From: Planctomycetaceae bacterium
GTDB taxonomy: Bacteria > Planctomycetota > Planctomycetia > Pirellulales > Thermoguttaceae
DNA: 7,070 nucleotides
Direction of reading: 5' to 3'
Assembly (NCBI GenBank): GCA_031283825.1
Contig: JAITAZ010000346.1
Location: 1-7,070, forward strand
Shown: in pieces, positions 6,941 through 7,070 of the stretch
How the letters are laid out: every line of letters starts with the position of its first letter
Position numbering within the stretch: position 1 is the stretch's first letter
Notes under the pieces: generated by a model
Told to the model about the DNA's origin: nothing
The model's input: the letters and a program-made list of their open reading frames with translations, nothing else
The model's database searches: none
Made by a program: the position numbers and the translations under genes

Positions 6941-6967
6941 TTCTAAACCATCAATCTCCCGTGTCAA
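6940..6967 (-). promoter_or_regulatory. Sigma70-type promoter of cysK
   Basis: On the minus strand a perfect TTGACA (6967-6962) is separated by 16 nt from TAGAAT (6945-6940), a 5/6 match to the -10 consensus. Transcription would start near 6933, giving a leader of about 170 nt. A weaker alternative nearer the gene is TTGAAT (6892-6887), 17 nt, TTTTAT (6869-6864). The leader contains a 5-bp hairpin (TTGTC/GACAA, 6859-6874) and no riboswitch I recognise. Confidence 0.6.
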
Positions 6968-7024
6968 TACCCCCCTCCGAAATTTTTAAATTTAAAATCT
7001 GTTAAATTAGCGACACTTAAATTA

Positions 7025-7039
7025 TTTGTAACCGTTCAC
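7025..7039 (+). repeat. Third copy of the GTAACCGTTCAC motif
   Basis: TTTGTAACCGTTCAC matches the ends of the palindrome downstream of cysK: GTAACTGTTCAC at 5693-5704 on the plus strand and GTAACCATTCAC at 5814-5803 on the minus strand. It may be one end of a second element running past the window edge at 7070. The rest of 6968-7070 is AT-rich, with a C6 run at 6969-6974 and no gene. Confidence 0.45.
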
Positions 7040-7070
7040 GGAAAATATAATTTTAGATTGGTCTTGTTTT

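Overview
The window carries three clear protein genes, all on the minus strand, plus a probable 44-residue gene. In order of transcription (high to low coordinate) they are cysK (cysteine synthase), a 956-residue SNF2-family helicase, a 659-residue ABC exporter-type half transporter with fused membrane and ATPase domains, and the small ORF near the left edge. No tRNA, rRNA, CRISPR array, transposase or phage gene was seen, and I see no hallmark of a defence or biosynthetic island.

Organism: a bacterium with AT-rich intergenic DNA and many palindromic spacer repeats. The N-terminus of the ABC protein (F-W-R-A near the start, then L-W-G-G-N-I-G at the end of the first helix, then a long extracytoplasmic loop) resembles transporters I recall from Planctomycetota. 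The helicase and the transporter have no evident Shine-Dalgarno sequence, while cysK and the small ORF do. I infer Planctomycetota or a relative at modest confidence; nothing here is a taxonomic marker.

Layout: 1-134 is an inverted-repeat element whose arms are 9-bp tandem units (GTCCCTNNT). 147-281 is a small ORF with its own SD and a good sigma70-like promoter at 342-370. 381-2360 is the ABC transporter. The 97-bp gap 2361-2457 has a triplet-repeat tract and a palindromic repeat but no convincing terminator, so helicase and transporter may be co-transcribed. 2458-5328 is the helicase. The 505-bp spacer 5329-5833 holds a weak candidate helicase promoter, a nested inverted-repeat element (5467-5638) and a strong intrinsic terminator for cysK inside a larger palindrome (5689-5818). 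5834-6763 is cysK. 6764-7070 is its control region: an SD, a near-consensus promoter (TTGACA-16-TAGAAT) and a 14-bp-arm palindrome over the predicted transcription start.

The genes do not form an obvious shared pathway. cysK appears to be an independently regulated, singly terminated transcription unit. The most notable material is non-coding: the apparent cysK operator, four different repeat types in the spacers, and a change in third-position base preference within co-oriented genes.
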